Source of the DNA: Streptococcus cristatus | GTDB lineage: Bacteria; Bacillota; Bacilli; Lactobacillales; Streptococcaceae | Reading direction: 5' to 3' | Assembly: GCF_003943505.1 (NCBI RefSeq) | Contig: NZ_RJPS01000009.1 | Location: 21,776-85,775, forward strand | Length of the DNA stretch: 64,000 nucleotides | Part shown: positions 33,390 through 42,570 of the stretch, piece after piece | Layout: each line of letters starts with the position of its first letter | Position numbering within the stretch: position 1 is the stretch's first letter | Translations under genes and position numbers: made by a program | The notes under the pieces: model-generated | Databases searched by the model: none | What the model saw: the letters and a program-made list of their open reading frames with translations, nothing else | Told to the model about the DNA's origin: nothing

Positions 33390-34874
33390 ATGACCTTAGT
33401 TTATCAATCAACGCGTGACGAAAAGAATAGAGTGACAGCCAGCCAGGCGATTCTGCAAGGTTTGGCGACAGACGGCGGTCTGTTTACGCCCATTACCTAT
33501 CCGCAGGTCGATTTGGACTTTGCCAAGCTCAAAGACGCTTCTTATCAGGAAGTAGCCAAGCTGGTTTTGTCTGCATTTTTGGATGATTTTTCTGAAGCGG
33601 AGCTGGACCACTGTATCACCAATGCCTACGACAGCAAGTTTGATGATGCGGCGATTGCTCCTTTGGTCAAGCTGGATGGTCAGTACAATCTAGAGCTTTT
33701 CCACGGAGCGACCATTGCCTTCAAGGACATGGCTTTGTCCATCCTGCCTCACTTGATGACAACCGCAGCCAAAAAGCATGGCTTGGAAAACAAAATTGTC
33801 ATTTTGACAGCAACTTCTGGCGACACAGGCAAGGCAGCTATGGCAGGCTTTGCGGACGTTCCTGGGACTGAAATCATCGTCTTTTATCCGAAAGATGGTG
33901 TCAGCAAGGTTCAAGAGCTGCAAATGACGACGCAGACGGGTGCCAATACGCATGTCGTTTCCATTGACGGCAACTTTGACGATGCTCAGACCAATGTCAA
34001 ACACATGTTCAATGACACCGACTTGCGGGCTCGTCTCTTGGAGCACAAACTGCAATTTTCATCAGCTAACTCCATGAATATCGGCCGTTTGGTGCCGCAG
34101 ATTGTCTACTATGTCTATGCTTATGCTCAGTTGGTGAAGACTGGGGAAATCGTAGCAGGCGACAAGGTCAACTTTACCGTTCCGACTGGGAACTTTGGTA
34201 ATATTCTGGCGGCCTACTATGCCAAGCAAATCGGTCTGCCAGTTGGCAAGCTGATCTGTGCATCAAATGAGAACAATGTCCTGACAGACTTCTTCAAGAC
34301 GCAGGTCTATGACAAGAAGCGGAGCTTTAAGGTGACGACTAGTCCGTCTATGGATATTTTGGTTTCCTCTAACTTGGAGCGCTTGATTTTCCATCTGTCT
34401 GGTAACAGCGCTGAGAAAACAGCTGCTTTGATGGCGGCTCTGAATGAGCAAGGCCAGTATGAATTGACGGACTTTGACGCTGAGATTTTAGAGCTCTTTG
34501 CGGCTGACTATGCGACAGAACAAGAAACAGCTGCTGAAATCAAGCGGGCCTATCAAGTCTCTAACTACATCGAAGACCCTCATACAGCCGTTGCGTCCGC
34601 TGTCTATCAAAAATACTTGGCAGAGACAGGCGATCAGCGCAAAACTGTTATCGCGTCTACCGCTAGTCCTTATAAATTCCCAGTTGTAGCAGTTGAAGCT
34701 GTGACTGGTCAAACAGGACTCAGTGATTTCGAGGCTTTGGAGCAACTGCACGAACTTTCTGGCGTAGCCCTGCCACCAGCTGTGGATGGCTTAGAAACAG
34801 CCCCAGTACGTCACAAAACAACAGTCGCTGCAGACCAAATGCAGGCCGCAGTCGAGGACTACTTGGGCTTGTAA
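33390..34874 (+). CDS. thrC: Threonine synthase
   Basis: A 494-residue PLP enzyme making threonine from O-phosphohomoserine. N-terminal segment YQSTRDEKN, PLP lysine in GATIAFKDMALSILP (about residue 110), and phosphate-binding TATSGDTGKAAMAGF. Length fits the longer threonine synthase type. Promoter -10 TATAAT lies at 33353-33358 and the binding site AAAGGATGAGAGAG before the ATG. It is monocistronic by the hairpin at 34893. Confidence 0.95.
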   Translation: MTLVYQSTRDEKNRVTASQAILQGLATDGGLFTPITYPQVDLDFAKLKDASYQEVAKLVLSAFLDDFSEAELDHCITNAYDSKFDDAAIAPLVKLDGQYNLELFHGATIAFKDMALSILPHLMTTAAKKHGLENKIVILTATSGDTGKAAMAGFADVPGTEIIVFYPKDGVSKVQELQMTTQTGANTHVVSIDGNFDDAQTNVKHMFNDTDLRARLLEHKLQFSSANSMNIGRLVPQIVYYVYAYAQLVKTGEIVAGDKVNFTVPTGNFGNILAAYYAKQIGLPVGKLICASNENNVLTDFFKTQVYDKKRSFKVTTSPSMDILVSSNLERLIFHLSGNSAEKTAALMAALNEQGQYELTDFDAEILELFAADYATEQETAAEIKRAYQVSNYIEDPHTAVASAVYQKYLAETGDQRKTVIASTASPYKFPVVAVEAVTGQTGLSDFEALEQLHELSGVALPPAVDGLETAPVRHKTTVAADQMQAAVEDYLGL

Positions 34875-34892
34875 AAATTGCATAAAAAACTA

Positions 34893-34922
34893 AAATCAGC
34901 TGGATATCTGGTTGATTTTTTC
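34893..34922 (+). terminator. Terminator after thrC
   Basis: AAATCAGC (34893-34900) pairs with GTTGATTT (34911-34918) with a G-U pair, followed by TTTTC. Confidence 0.6.
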
Positions 34923-34981
34923 TTAGGACGTCCAATGAAAGAAAGTGAAGTAGCTGATGCTTAAAAGGAAGAAATTTCTCT

Positions 34982-36259
34982 ATGACGACTTATAAAAAAA
35001 TCATGAATATCGCCTTGCCAGCTATGGCGGAGAACTTTTTGCAGATGCTCATGGGGATGGTCGACAGCTATCTGGTGGCCAGTCTTGGGCTGATTGCGAT
35101 TTCCGGTGTCTCGGTGGCCGGCAACATCATTACGATTTATCAGGCAATCTTTATCGCGCTGGGAGCTGCTATTTCCAGCCTCATCTCTAAGACTCTGGCT
35201 CAAGGAGACAAGGAGCGTTTGGCCTATCATACAGCCGAGGCTATCAAGCTGACTTTACTTCTGAGTCTTCTGTTGGGGCTGATTTCCCTGATCTTTGGCA
35301 GGCAGATGTTGGATCTTCTGGGGACAGAAAAGGCAGTGACTGATGCGGGCGGTCTGTATCTGGCCCTAGTGGGCGGGACTATTGTCCTGCTGGGCTTGAT
35401 GACCTCCTTTGGAGCTCTGGTGCGGGTCACGCGCAATCCTCGATTTCCCATGTATGTCAGCCTTCTGACCAATGTCCTCAACGCCCTTTTTTCAGCTCTA
35501 GGCATTTATGTCTTTCGGCTGGGTATTGTCGGTGTAGCATTGGGGACGGTGCTGGCTCGTTTGGTCGGTGTGCTCATTCTCTGGCGGGAGCTGGATTTGT
35601 CCACAATCCGCTGGCGCTGGGGCTTAGATCGAGAGCTTTTGCGCCTGTCTCTGCCGGCTGCTGGAGAGCGGCTCATGATGCGGGCGGGCGATGTGGTGAT
35701 CATCGCTATTGTGGTCGTCTTTGGTACGGATGCAGTAGCGGGGAATGCCATCGGTGAAGTCCTGACTCAGTTTAACTACATGCCGGCCTTTGGGGTCGCG
35801 ACAGCAACGGTCATGCTGGTAGCCCATGCGGTTGGCGAGGGAGATATGCAAGCGGTCGGTCAGATTCGTCAGTGGGCCTTCTGGCTGTCTATTGCTTGCA
35901 TGCTGCCCTTGGCTTTAGGGATTTTCGCTCTTGGTCAGCCCCTGACCTTGCTCTATACGGACAATAACGGAGCGATCACAGCCAGTCTTTCAGTTATCCT
36001 CTTTTCCCTGTTGGGAACTCCCATGGCAGTAGGAACCGTGATTTATACAGCGGTTTGGCAGGGGCTGGGCAATGCCAGACTGCCCTTTTATGCCACGACT
36101 ATTGGCATGTGGCTGATTCGCATCATTGCGGGTTATGTGCTGGGAGTGACTTGTGGCTTGGGTCTGCCAGGAGTCTGGGCTGGGACGCTCTTGGACAATG
36201 GCTTCCGCTGGCTATTTTTAAAGGTTTTATTTGACAGAAAAATGAGGGAAATCGCATGA
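34982..36259 (+). CDS. MATE-family efflux transporter
   Basis: A 425-residue polytopic protein with twelve hydrophobic segments in two halves. The N-terminal MTTYKKIMNIALPAMAENFLQMLMGMVDSYLV is the usual MATE start with the first conserved helix. Exchange of Na+ or H+ for cationic drugs or metabolites is the family function. The stop overlaps the start of the next gene (ATGA). Relatively GC-rich compared with the island at 16.3-21.1 kb. Confidence 0.92.
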   Translation: MTTYKKIMNIALPAMAENFLQMLMGMVDSYLVASLGLIAISGVSVAGNIITIYQAIFIALGAAISSLISKTLAQGDKERLAYHTAEAIKLTLLLSLLLGLISLIFGRQMLDLLGTEKAVTDAGGLYLALVGGTIVLLGLMTSFGALVRVTRNPRFPMYVSLLTNVLNALFSALGIYVFRLGIVGVALGTVLARLVGVLILWRELDLSTIRWRWGLDRELLRLSLPAAGERLMMRAGDVVIIAIVVVFGTDAVAGNAIGEVLTQFNYMPAFGVATATVMLVAHAVGEGDMQAVGQIRQWAFWLSIACMLPLALGIFALGQPLTLLYTDNNGAITASLSVILFSLLGTPMAVGTVIYTAVWQGLGNARLPFYATTIGMWLIRIIAGYVLGVTCGLGLPGVWAGTLLDNGFRWLFLKVLFDRKMREIA

Positions 36260-36870
36260 CAAAAGCTTTTATTTGGGATTTGGACGGCACCTTGCTGGAC
36301 TCCTACGATGCTATTTTGGCAGGGATTGAGGAAACCTACGCTCACTATGGTCTGGACTTTGATAGAGCCAGTATTCACAGATACATCCTAAAGCACTCTG
36401 TCCAGAAGCTCTTGGAGGAAGTGGCATCTGAGAAGGACCTAGACGCTGCCGAGATGAATGCCTTCCGTGGAGCAAGCCTAAAGGAGAAAAATGCTCAGGT
36501 CCATATGATGGAAGGAGCTGCGGAGATACTGACTTGGGCTAAGGAGCAGGGCATTGCCCAGTTTGTCTATACCCACAAGGGACTCAATGCCCATCAAATC
36601 TTGCAAGACTTGGGCATTCATGATTATTTTACAGAAATCATCACAACAGCCAACGGCTTTGAGCGAAAGCCCCACCCAGAAGGTGTCGACTATCTGCTCG
36701 AGAAATATGGCCTTGACAAGCAGGAAACCTACTATATCGGCGACCGAACGCTGGATGTGGATGTTGCCGTTAACAGTGGCATCCAGAGCATTAACTTCTG
36801 TGACTACCGACCAGAAATCAATCAGAAGATAGAAAAGTTGCTGGATATACAGCAATTATTTACAAAATAA
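36256..36870 (+). CDS. HAD-family phosphatase (phosphoglycolate phosphatase-like)
   Basis: A 204-residue HAD hydrolase of subclass I with a helical cap. Motif I IWDLDGTLLDSYD, motif II FVYTHKGLNA, motif III region GFERKPHPEGV and motif IV YYIGDRTLDVDVA are intact. It overlaps the MATE gene by four bases. Substrate not predictable. Confidence 0.9.
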   Translation: MTKAFIWDLDGTLLDSYDAILAGIEETYAHYGLDFDRASIHRYILKHSVQKLLEEVASEKDLDAAEMNAFRGASLKEKNAQVHMMEGAAEILTWAKEQGIAQFVYTHKGLNAHQILQDLGIHDYFTEIITTANGFERKPHPEGVDYLLEKYGLDKQETYYIGDRTLDVDVAVNSGIQSINFCDYRPEINQKIEKLLDIQQLFTK

Positions 36871-36915
36871 AAAGCAGACTAGAACTGATCTACTGTCAGT
36901 CTAGCCTGCTTTTTC
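36870..36915. terminator. Bidirectional terminator between convergent genes
   Basis: AAAAGCAGACTAGA pairs with TCTAGCCTGCTTTT across ACTGATCTACTGTCAG, with T-runs in both directions. Confidence 0.85.
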
Positions 36916-36917
36916 TT

Positions 36918-37403
36918 TTACATATGCTCAATGTGAAGTTCTAGCAAGAACTCAAGAGCCTCGGGAGTACAGTTCTTTTTTTCAATAGGGAAGCCGACAT
37001 TTGGCCCCAACATGATATAAAAATCATCTTTAGTATGGAAAACTTTGACGATGTCATCATAGCTATAAAGAAACTCTCCTCGTTTGCTTTTCACAGAAAA
37101 TTTATCTTTCTCAAATATAAGAGTTTGCTCCATATCCTTCCAGTAAGGAGTTTTTTGATAGGCTTTCTTTATCTGAAAGTCCGTGCCAAAGTACATTACT
37201 GGGAATATAATCAAAGATGTAAATAGCACGATAAAGAAAGAAAAACGCCTCAGGTTTTCAGGTAGGAAGGTTAGATAGAGAGCTAGGATTCCTATCAGAA
37301 TGAACAGATTTAGCAAAAATCTTTTCCCGCGTAAGAAAACAGACCAAGCAAATCGTTGATAGACTTCCTCAGTCACAAGAGTTGGAATGGTTATTGGGAA
37401 CAT
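36918..37403 (-). CDS. YcxB-like membrane protein
   Basis: A 161-residue protein with two adjacent membrane helices (about residues 28-47 and 52-74) followed by a cytoplasmic YcxB-type beta domain (FEKDKFSVKSKRGEFLYSYDDIVKVFHTKDDFYIML). The family function is unknown. AGGAGG precedes the ATG, with TATAAT further upstream on the minus strand (37425-37430). Confidence 0.78.
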   Translation of the reverse strand: MFPITIPTLVTEEVYQRFAWSVFLRGKRFLLNLFILIGILALYLTFLPENLRRFSFFIVLFTSLIIFPVMYFGTDFQIKKAYQKTPYWKDMEQTLIFEKDKFSVKSKRGEFLYSYDDIVKVFHTKDDFYIMLGPNVGFPIEKKNCTPEALEFLLELHIEHM

Positions 37404-37500
37404 GCTTTACCTCCTAGTTTTTATTATTATACCATATAGGAATTATTGAAATCACTTTTAAATTTTCCACGCCACCTTTTCTGTCTTTGTCCGCCTTTCG

Positions 37501-37515
37501 TGTTATAATAAATCT
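37501..37515 (+). promoter_or_regulatory. Extended -10 promoter giving a leaderless polA mRNA
   Basis: TGT-TATAAT (37501-37509) is followed by AAATCT and ATG at 37516. The six-base gap matches ruvB and the phosphatase gene. No Shine-Dalgarno site. Confidence 0.75.
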
Positions 37516-40158
37516 ATGGAAAAAAAGAACAAATTATTATTAATCGACGGTTCATCCGTTGCTTTTCGCGCTTTTTTTGCGCTTTATAATCAAATTGACC
37601 GTTTCAAGAGTCCATCTGGCCTGCATACTAATGCTATTTACGGCTTCCACCTTATGCTCAATCATCTCTTGGAGCGCGTGCAGCCGACTCATATCTTGGT
37701 AGCTTTTGATGCTGGTAAGACGACTTTCCGGACTGAGATGTACGCCGACTATAAGGCAGGTCGGGCTAAGACGCCGGATGAATTTCGCGAGCAGCTGCCC
37801 TTTATCCGAGAAATGCTGCAGCACCTAGGCATTTGCTACTATGATTTGGCTCAGTACGAGGCGGATGACATCATCGGGACCTTGGACAAGATGGCTGAAA
37901 AGACGGCAGTGCCTTACGATGTGACCATTGTCAGCGGCGATAAAGACTTGATTCAGCTGACAGATGAGAATACCGTGGTGGAGATTTCCAAGAAAGGTGT
38001 GGCCGAGTTTGAGGAATTTACCCCAGCCTACCTCATGGAAAAGATGGGGATCACGCCTGAGCAGTTCATTGACCTCAAGGCGCTGATGGGCGATCAGTCG
38101 GACAATATCCCCGGCGTGACCAAGATCGGTGAGAAGACTGGTCTCAAGCTCCTCTTGGAGTATGGTTCTTTGGAAAATCTCTATGAAAATATTGACCAGC
38201 TCAAGGCTTCCAAGATGAAGGAAAATCTGATCAATGACAAGGACAAGGCTTTCTTATCTAAAACTCTAGCTACCATCAATACTCAGGCTCCGATTGAAAT
38301 CGGGCTGGATGATTTGGTTTACAACGGTCCACAGGTAGAGGCACTGAGCACGTTCTACGACGAGATGGGCTTCAAGCAGCTCAAGGCTCAGCTAGGAACG
38401 GCTCAGAATCCTGTAGAAGTCAAACCAATTGAATTTACCAAAGTGACCGAGGTGACAGCAGATATGCTGGCACCAGAGCAATTCTTCTATTTTGAAATCT
38501 TGGGCGACAACTACCACAAGGAAGAGATTGTCGGTCTTGCCTGGGGAGATAATCGCCAGATTTATGTCGGCTCCAGCGATTTACTACAGCAACCTCTCTT
38601 TCAGGAGTTTTTGACAAAAACAGCTCTGAAAACCTACGACCTCAAGCGGGCCAAGGTACTGCTCAGTCATTATGGTATCGAACTACCAGCAGCATCCTTT
38701 GATGCTCGCCTAGCCAAGTATCTGCTTTCGACGGTCGAGGATAATGAGCTGGCGACCATTGCTCGCCTCTACGGCCAAACAATCCTGCCGACGGATGACG
38801 AGGTGTATGGCAAGGGAGCCAAGCAGGCTTTGCCGGAGCAAGAGCAGCTCTTTGAGCATCTAGCTCGTAAGGTTCAGGTACTGTTGGAAACAGAAGAGCC
38901 GATGCAAGAACAGCTCCGTTCCCACGATCAGCTGGATTTGTTGCTTGAAATGGAGCAGCCGCTGGCCTTTGTCTTAGCCAAGATGGAGATTGCGGGAATC
39001 AAGGTTGAGCGGGAAACCCTGCAGGGTATGCAGGCGGAAAATGAAAAGACGCTGGAAAGTCTGACTCGGGAGATTTACGATCTAGCTGGTCAGGAGTTTA
39101 ATATCAACTCACCGAAACAGCTGGGAACCATTCTCTTTGAGGATATGGGGCTGCCGCTGGAGTACACCAAAAAGACCAAGACGGGCTACTCGACAGCGGT
39201 GGATGTACTGGAGCGTTTAGCACCGATTGCACCGATTGTGTCTAAGATTCTGGAATATCGTCAAATCAGCAAGCTCCAGTCCACTTATATCATCGGACTG
39301 CAGGAGGCGATTGCGGCTGACGGTAAGATTCACACTCGCTATGTTCAGGATTTGACTCAGACGGGCCGCCTTTCCTCTGTTGACCCCAACTTGCAGAATA
39401 TCCCCGTTCGCTTGGAGCAGGGCCGTCTCATTCGCAAGGCCTTTGTGCCGGAGTGGGCAGATAGTGTGCTACTCAGCTCGGATTATTCCCAGATTGAGCT
39501 GCGGGTGCTGGCTCACATTTCGCAGGACGAGCATCTGATTGCTGCCTTTCAGCATGGAGAAGACATTCACACGGCTACCGCCATGCGGGTCTTTGGTATT
39601 GAAAAGGCAGAGAATGTAACGCCTAATGATCGCCGCAATGCCAAGGCTGTCAACTTCGGAGTAGTCTATGGCATTTCTGACTTCGGATTGGCCAATAATT
39701 TGGGAATTTCCCGCAAGGCTGCCAAGGACTACATTGAGACTTATTTTGAGCGCTTCCCTGGTATCAAGAATTATATGGAAACCATCGTCCGCGAAGCGCG
39801 TGATAAGGGCTATGTAGAGACCATTTACCATCGCCGTCGCTCCTTGCCAGACATCAATTCCCGCAACTTTAACATCCGAAATTTTGCGGAGCGCACAGCC
39901 ATTAATAGTCCGATTCAAGGCTCCGCCGCAGACATTCTCAAAGTTGCTATGATTAATCTGGACCGAGCTCTGACAGAGAAGAATTTCAAGTCTCGCATGC
40001 TCTTGCAGGTGCACGATGAAATCGTGCTGGAAGTGCCAAATGACGAGCTAACGGCCGTCCGCCAGCTGGTCAAAGAAACCATGGAAGCTGCGATTGAATT
40101 GGCCGTTCCACTAGTGGCTGATGAAAATGCTGGCCAAACTTGGTACGAGGCAAAGTAA
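37516..40158 (+). CDS. polA: DNA polymerase I
   Basis: An 880-residue PolI. Residues 1-300 are the 5' nuclease (LIDGSSVAFRAFFAL; YKAGRAKTPDEF; GDKDLIQL; GDQSDNIPGV). The middle domain (about 310-470) lacks the exonuclease carboxylates, as known for streptococcal PolA. The polymerase domain has DYSQIELRVLAHIS, RRNAKAVNFGVVYGIS and QVHDEIVLEVP. It fills Okazaki gaps and takes part in excision repair. Start MEKKNKLLLIDGS at 37516. Confidence 0.97.
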   Translation: MEKKNKLLLIDGSSVAFRAFFALYNQIDRFKSPSGLHTNAIYGFHLMLNHLLERVQPTHILVAFDAGKTTFRTEMYADYKAGRAKTPDEFREQLPFIREMLQHLGICYYDLAQYEADDIIGTLDKMAEKTAVPYDVTIVSGDKDLIQLTDENTVVEISKKGVAEFEEFTPAYLMEKMGITPEQFIDLKALMGDQSDNIPGVTKIGEKTGLKLLLEYGSLENLYENIDQLKASKMKENLINDKDKAFLSKTLATINTQAPIEIGLDDLVYNGPQVEALSTFYDEMGFKQLKAQLGTAQNPVEVKPIEFTKVTEVTADMLAPEQFFYFEILGDNYHKEEIVGLAWGDNRQIYVGSSDLLQQPLFQEFLTKTALKTYDLKRAKVLLSHYGIELPAASFDARLAKYLLSTVEDNELATIARLYGQTILPTDDEVYGKGAKQALPEQEQLFEHLARKVQVLLETEEPMQEQLRSHDQLDLLLEMEQPLAFVLAKMEIAGIKVERETLQGMQAENEKTLESLTREIYDLAGQEFNINSPKQLGTILFEDMGLPLEYTKKTKTGYSTAVDVLERLAPIAPIVSKILEYRQISKLQSTYIIGLQEAIAADGKIHTRYVQDLTQTGRLSSVDPNLQNIPVRLEQGRLIRKAFVPEWADSVLLSSDYSQIELRVLAHISQDEHLIAAFQHGEDIHTATAMRVFGIEKAENVTPNDRRNAKAVNFGVVYGISDFGLANNLGISRKAAKDYIETYFERFPGIKNYMETIVREARDKGYVETIYHRRRSLPDINSRNFNIRNFAERTAINSPIQGSAADILKVAMINLDRALTEKNFKSRMLLQVHDEIVLEVPNDELTAVRQLVKETMEAAIELAVPLVADENAGQTWYEAK

Positions 40159-40167
40159 AACAAGATA

Positions 40168-40270
40168 CAAAGAGCGTCAAAGCCAACTGAAAATCTGGAA
40201 TCCGGACGAAGGAGTCATGCTCCTAGAACGAATTATCTATTTTCTAAGGTTTTAGCTCGTATTCAGTTTG
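40168..40270 (+). repeat. Dispersed 105-bp repeat, copy B1
   Basis: Shares with 54070 and 54685 the order GATACAAAGAGCGT, TGAAAAT..GGA, AAGGAG-(T)CATGCTCCT hairpin, AA-TTATCTTTTT-like tract and TAGCTCGTATTCA. More diverged than B2 and B3. It fills much of the 260-base gap between polA and the next gene, where no ORF is seen. Confidence 0.65.
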
Positions 40271-40418
40271 AGAAATCAAGGGCGTAAAACACAAATTGAA
40301 AATAGAAAGCTGACATAGCATTCGATGAATGCAAGGAAAAATATCTTTTTTGTACCGCATTTGGCTAATATATCATTGTAAAAAAGTTGAAAATTATTTA
40401 TAAAACAGGAGGAAGTTT

Positions 40419-40856
40419 ATGACTTACCATTTTCAAAATCCCAGTGACGGCGTTGTCAAGCGCTATCTGGAAAACAGCAAGGTGATTGCCGTTGTTGGCC
40501 TGTCTGACCGCAAAGAAACAACCAGTAACCGTGTGTCCAAGGAGATGCAAGGGCGGGGCTATCGGATTATTCCAGTCAATCCACGGGCAGCAGGCAGTCA
40601 GATTTTTGGTGAAACGGTTTATGCCAGTCTCAAAGATATCCCTTTCCCAGTGGATATTGTCGATGTTTACCGTCGTAGCGAGTTTTTGCCAGATGTGGCG
40701 CGTGATTTTCTGGAAGCAGATGCCAAGATTTTCTGGGCTCAGTTGGGCTTGGAAAATGAAGAAGCTGAGCAGATTTTGCGGGCAGCTGGTCGCGAAGATA
40801 TCGTTATGGATCGCTGCATCAAACGCGAGCATACCCGCTTGATTCTAGGCGAATAA
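40419..40856 (+). CDS. CoA-binding domain protein (YccU-like)
   Basis: A 145-residue single Rossmann domain with VIAVVGLSDRKETTSNRVSKEMQGRGYRIIPVNPRA, the family signature, and a C-terminal DRCIKREHTRL. Proteins of this type bind CoA and their role is undefined. AGGAGGAAGTTT precedes the ATG. The stop abuts the next start without a gap (TAAATG). Confidence 0.88.
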   Translation: MTYHFQNPSDGVVKRYLENSKVIAVVGLSDRKETTSNRVSKEMQGRGYRIIPVNPRAAGSQIFGETVYASLKDIPFPVDIVDVYRRSEFLPDVARDFLEADAKIFWAQLGLENEEAEQILRAAGREDIVMDRCIKREHTRLILGE

Positions 40857-41354
40857 ATGGCCAAGTTAGTCATCATTCGTGGCAGTTCCGGCTCTGGCAA
40901 GTCGAGTCTGGCCAAGAAACTGCAGGCACACTATGGTCGAGGGACTCTCTTGATTGCGCAGGACACAGTTAGACGGGACATGCTCAAGGAAAAAGTTGAG
41001 CCGGGCAACCTATCTATTGACCTGACTGAAAGCCTAGCTCGTTTTGGCTACGAGCATGATTTGCTGGTCTTGGTAGAAGGGTTTTATGAGACAGACATTT
41101 ACGGACAGATGCTGGAACGGTTGCGGACTTTGTTTGCTTCTCAGACTCTAGCCTATTACTATGATTTGACTTTTGAAGAAACCGTCCGCCGCCATCGGAC
41201 TAGAGTAAAACAAGAAGAATTCACCCCATCCGACATGAAGCGCTGGTGGAAAGACCGAGACTTCTTAGGCTGGCAAGAAGAATCGCTCTTTAGGAATGAA
41301 GATTCTTTAGAGGCAGCCTTTGAGCGGATCGTTCAGGATTTAGAGAAAATTTGA
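40857..41354 (+). CDS. P-loop kinase (AAA/zeta-toxin-like small kinase)
   Basis: A 165-residue P-loop protein: Walker A IIRGSSGSGKSS, IAQDTVRRDML, LVLVEGFYETD as Walker B-like, and a lid rich in arginine (ETVRRHRTRVK). Resembles small-molecule kinases annotated as AAA family ATPase or kinase. It has no antitoxin partner beside it, so a toxin role is not supported. Cotranscribed with the CoA-binding protein. Confidence 0.8.
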   Translation: MAKLVIIRGSSGSGKSSLAKKLQAHYGRGTLLIAQDTVRRDMLKEKVEPGNLSIDLTESLARFGYEHDLLVLVEGFYETDIYGQMLERLRTLFASQTLAYYYDLTFEETVRRHRTRVKQEEFTPSDMKRWWKDRDFLGWQEESLFRNEDSLEAAFERIVQDLEKI

Positions 41355-41362
41355 AACGAAGC

Positions 41363-41537
41363 GAGAGTGGGACAGAAATCGGTAATTGGTTAGAATTCGA
41401 TTTCGTCGTCCCACCTCCGCACAGTTGAGTAGGGCTGTAAAAGCTCATAAAATCAGCGTAGTAGAGCCCACTCAACCACTGCGTCTTGCTCGACAATCCA
41501 AAGACAATTGAGAGGCTAGGACTTTTGTCCTAGCCTC
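41363..41537. repeat. Dispersed 175-bp multi-hairpin repeat, copy A3
   Basis: Plus orientation as A1 and A2. In this copy the right end is a perfect terminator, GAGGCTAGGAC-TTTT-GTCCTAGCCTC followed by ATTTTTG, that ends the kinase operon. Other differences from A2 are scattered single bases. Confidence 0.9.
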
Positions 41538-41604
41538 ATTTTTGCATCAAAAAGGTATTTCCATAAATTGCAGATAAACTTTGAGAAAAATATTACACAA
41601 AATG

Positions 41605-41633
41605 TTGACAAAATTATTTCGTAGGATTACAAT
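41605..41633 (+). promoter_or_regulatory. Promoter of the lipoprotein gene
   Basis: TTGACA (41605-41610) and TACAAT (41628-41633) with a 17-base spacer, about 43 bases before the start codon. Confidence 0.8.
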
Positions 41634-41675
41634 TAGATTACAAAATATTTCTTTTGTTACAAACAAGGAGGTTCC

Positions 41676-42344
41676 ATGATGAAACGTAGTAAATTTATCT
41701 TATTGACAGCCACTGCCTTGTGCTCTGCTTTCCTGCTCGTAGCTTGTAGCTCTAAACCTTCCACTGAGTCTAGTAGTTCTACCTCTCAGAGCTCTAAGAT
41801 TAGCAGTTCTAGCAAGTCTTCGACTAAACCATCAGCTAAGCAAAGTTCTGCTTCCAACGAAGCAAAAGCATCCTCTACTACCAAGCCTTCTAGCGACCAG
41901 AGTGTTTCCAGTCAAGCTGAGAAGCCCGTGGACAACAAGACTTCAGCAGATTCGAATACTCCAACAACTCCGGCTACTCCAGTGGCTCCAACAACTTCCG
42001 GTATGGATGTCAATGCTCTAGCAAATGGTGATTTCTCTAGCATTGCTGGTACTTGGCAAGACGATTTGGGCAATCAATTAGTTTTTGATGCAAATGGCTT
42101 GGTGTCCCATACTTACAGAGGAAATGAATCAAGCGACTACACTTTGACAAATAGTCAAATATATGAAGGTAAGTTTGGAGCGTTTTTAACTCATAAATCA
42201 GGGAATGAAGTGGCCTCCTTCACAGCCATTCCTAAAGGAGCTCGTCTTTATGATACTGGAAGTGAAAATCCGAAAGAACGCATTTTAGTGGGGCAAGATT
42301 TTACCTATGCAAGCCAACACCCCTACTATCGTATAGCGAATTGA
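41676..42344 (+). CDS. Ser/Thr-rich lipoprotein with DUF6287-type domain
   Basis: A 222-residue surface lipoprotein. Signal peptide (MMKRSKFILLTATALCSAF) with lipobox LVAC, Cys24 lipidated. Residues 25-108 are a low-complexity linker of Ser, Thr, Lys, Pro and Ala, probably extended through the wall. The C-terminal domain starts GMDVNALANGDFSSIAGTWQDDLGN, the DUF6287 pattern found in streptococcal lipoproteins; its function is unknown. Two ATGs in tandem follow AAGGAGGTTCC; the second (41679) is equally likely. Confidence 0.85.
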   Translation: MMKRSKFILLTATALCSAFLLVACSSKPSTESSSSTSQSSKISSSSKSSTKPSAKQSSASNEAKASSTTKPSSDQSVSSQAEKPVDNKTSADSNTPTTPATPVAPTTSGMDVNALANGDFSSIAGTWQDDLGNQLVFDANGLVSHTYRGNESSDYTLTNSQIYEGKFGAFLTHKSGNEVASFTAIPKGARLYDTGSENPKERILVGQDFTYASQHPYYRIAN

Positions 42345-42414
42345 TGTGTTGAATGATGAGAATCATGGTGCGAGTGGCTTTCCAAGGTACTCATCATACT
42401 GACAATATAAAAAC

Positions 42415-42446
42415 AAGGAACAGAATTGCTTGCTGTTCCTTTTTCT
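42415..42446 (+). terminator. Terminator after the lipoprotein gene
   Basis: AAGGAACAG (42415-42423) and CTGTTCCTT (42433-42441), then TTTTC. Confidence 0.88.
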
Positions 42447-42526
42447 CTGCTTTATAGGGAATGTTTCCTCGCAGGACTGTTTTGGATTATTTTTTGTAAA
42501 ATGGCTCTATCTTCTCAAAAAATTGG

Positions 42527-42549
42527 TACAATAAAAGAAAGCGTTTTAA
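42527..42549 (+). promoter_or_regulatory. -10 and cre site upstream of the fucosidase gene
   Basis: TACAAT (42527-42532) followed by AGAAAGCGTTTTAA (42536-42549), a good cre over the expected start site. No convincing -35. Confidence 0.65.
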
Positions 42550-42570
42550 TCGAATGATGAGGTAGTAGCG

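Noticed and set aside
39469..40014. Minus-strand 181-codon frame inside polA, and 45633-46229 inside tgt
   Set aside because: Both lie opposite unmistakable genes with intact motifs and have no ribosome binding sites.
40857..41354. Zeta-type toxin of a toxin-antitoxin pair
   Set aside because: The neighbour is a CoA-binding protein, not an antitoxin; only the general P-loop kinase layout is shared.
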